Under the pieces are notes generated by a model. It was not told the origin of the DNA. It was given only the letters and a program-made list of their open reading frames with translations, and did no database searches. This document shows positions 62,841-64,000 of a DNA stretch of 64,000 bases, piece after piece. Position 1 is the stretch's first letter, and each line of letters starts with the position of its first letter. Source of the stretch: Plectrocnemia conspersa (Eukaryota > Arthropoda > Insecta > Trichoptera > Polycentropodidae); contig VTFK01000009.1 of the NCBI GenBank assembly GCA_009617715.1, positions 930,001 to 994,000 of the forward strand. Direction: 5' to 3'. The translations under genes were made by a program, and so were the position numbers.

Positions 62841-63063
62841 GTATACTGACAAAATATTTTTGCGAAGAATTACGACCAGCGAAAGAAAGTTGAAAAGCCC
62901 TGAAAAATATGATTCTCTGGACATTGCATTTTTATGTGACATTCTCGCAGACCTTCCAAATTGTTTTAAGTGTATGAAAATTACACACATTGTTATACTA
63001 TTCAATATTTTTTTTTACAAATATATACAAAATCACTGTCGGTAAGCGTTAGTAGATCAACAA

Positions 63064-63480
63064 CACGGGTTTCATCCGCGTCGTTCCATTATTACTAACT
63101 TCGTTCAAAATTAATGAAAAATTCTCTTCTTTCTATATTGATTTTCAAATAGTATTCGACAGTTTGGCATAATCTACTTCTTCGAAAATTAATCAACTCT
63201 TGTAAGCTATTATATGTGAGCTATGACAATCATCGCTCCACTAAGTATTTCGCTTATTCTGGAGTACCACAGAGATCTCTGCTATTTTGGCTCTTTATTA
63301 ACGATTAACGATTAATGACTCGGAATATGTTTTATATGCTGATAACATTAAAGAATTTCAGAATATTCGTACAAATTCGAAAGATTAAAACTTTCTTCTT
63401 ACAGAAAGTCACTGTGGAGGTCGTCAATGGACAATCGACTACCGCTCAGCATCGGCAAGTGTCACGTTGTCACATGTTTT
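63064..63480 (+). pseudogene. Decayed Jockey/CR1-type non-LTR reverse transcriptase
   Basis: Shifting plus-strand frames recover the reverse transcriptase motifs in order. They are HGFHPRRSIITNF (from 63064), YIDFQIVFDS motif A (about 63136-63165), YSGVPQRSLLFWLFIND motif B region (63256-63306), LYADN motif C (about 63332-63346), and LPLSIGKCHVVTCF (about 63439-63480). The second catalytic Asp of YADD is Asn here, stops and frameshifts interrupt it, and the spaces between motifs are shortened. It is therefore dead. The motif wording differs from the fragment at 29.6 kb, so two retrotransposon families are represented. No endonuclease domain, 3' end or target duplication was seen. Confidence 0.88.
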
Positions 63481-64000
63481 GATTTATTCAGAAATACTTC
63501 TGTCGATGCCATGGAAATGAATTTCAAGAAAAGATGGAGATTTTGTATTCACAAAATGTTATAAAGCAGAAACCTGTACATAATTTTAATGTATGCATTT
63601 TTCTGTAGTAAACGTATATATTAAAAAAATCATGATAAACTCAAACATTAAGGATAAGATAAGAACAATAATAGCGTATCGTATAATAAATGATTTCAAT
63701 AAAATCCTAACTGTATATTTTTAAGAATGTTTTTTTTGATACATATTTGTATTGCTTATATTTTCTATCAAATAAATAACCGTAAGCTTAATGTTTTACA
63801 ACAAGGTAAATCATTACCAAATAAGTCCATTAGACATAATGAATAACTACAAGTATTATCCACTAGACTGAAAGTTTAAGAATCGGTGGCATTTATATAT
63901 TTTGTATTAAATATATGTAACTTTTAAGCTTAGCCCGATTTTTAATATTAGAATATTTTTTGTAAATTAAATTTGAGTCTGCTGCTGGGATCTGAACTCG
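63481..64000. other. A+T-rich non-coding DNA
   Basis: The first part may include the unrecognised tail of the retrotransposon. The last 20 bases, read on the minus strand, give GAGTTCAGATCCCAGC, a weak B-box-like word cut by the window edge. Nothing else was seen. Confidence 0.5.

Noticed and set aside
63981..64000. B-box-like word on the minus strand at the window end
   Set aside because: Too short and cut by the window boundary to assess.
1..64000. Bacterial, plasmid or organelle origin
   Set aside because: No dense coding, no rRNA or tRNA cluster and several eukaryotic transposon relics; A/T richness alone could suggest a mitochondrion or endosymbiont but the gene content does not.

Overview
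This 64 kb window looks like eukaryotic, nuclear, non-coding DNA, most likely from an insect or another arthropod. The base composition is very A+T rich (by eye roughly three quarters A+T; not computed). No open reading frame exceeds 160 codons, and no operon layout, Shine-Dalgarno pattern, rRNA or convincing tRNA is visible. The only recognisable protein-coding traces are two decayed non-LTR retrotransposon reverse transcriptases. The recognisable DNA transposon relics (a hAT element with an intact 8 bp target duplication and piggyBac-like TTAA elements) also fit an arthropod genome. Species and order cannot be fixed from the sequence. I found no host gene with confidence; the window is best read as a gene desert or the inside of a very large intron.

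Layout. Long A+T-rich stretches (often homopolymer-rich) alternate with about 25 'islands' of 150-500 bp with higher G+C and complex, non-repetitive sequence. The clearest are near 0.84-1.27, 9.3-9.6, 12.6-13.0, 13.9-14.3, 16.65-17.1, 20.8-21.2, 30.35-30.74, 34.2-34.5, 36.65-36.96, 38.0-38.3, 49.4-49.9, 54.8-55.2, 58.8-59.06, 61.5-61.9 and 62.5-62.8 kb. None shows a recognisable protein, so I treat them as candidate conserved non-coding (possibly enhancer) elements. That is an inference from composition and short motif content only.

Mobile and repeated DNA. (1) A 676 bp hAT-type element at 22837-23512 has terminal inverted repeats and perfect 8 bp target duplications. (2) Three copies of one TTAA-bounded, piggyBac-like non-autonomous family lie at about 14.5, 27.8 and 51.2 kb. 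Each begins with a G+C-rich palindrome and ends in a GG/TTAA terminus; the third sits inside a tandem array. (3) A dispersed family with imperfect inverted ends has a long copy at 9.86-10.78 kb, a short copy at 13.24-13.46 kb and possible remnants near 2.07, 32.41 and 35.55 kb. (4) Two degenerate tandem arrays lie at 43.7-45.6 and 50.6-52.3 kb. (5) There is a 16 bp minisatellite at 27.1 kb, a roughly 190 bp duplication at about 35 kb and another near 48.5-48.9 kb. (6) Reverse transcriptase pseudogenes of two different non-LTR types lie at 29.6-30.1 and 63.06-63.48 kb.

Structured elements outside these families include a perfect 20 bp stem with a 19 nt loop at 30792-30850 and a roughly 95 nt imperfect hairpin at 53894-53988, both the size of microRNA precursors. 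Near 32.3-32.8 kb is an imperfect inverted-repeat pair that looks like an undescribed transposon. I found no gene system that works as a unit; the points worth following up are the islands, the hairpins and the repeat families.
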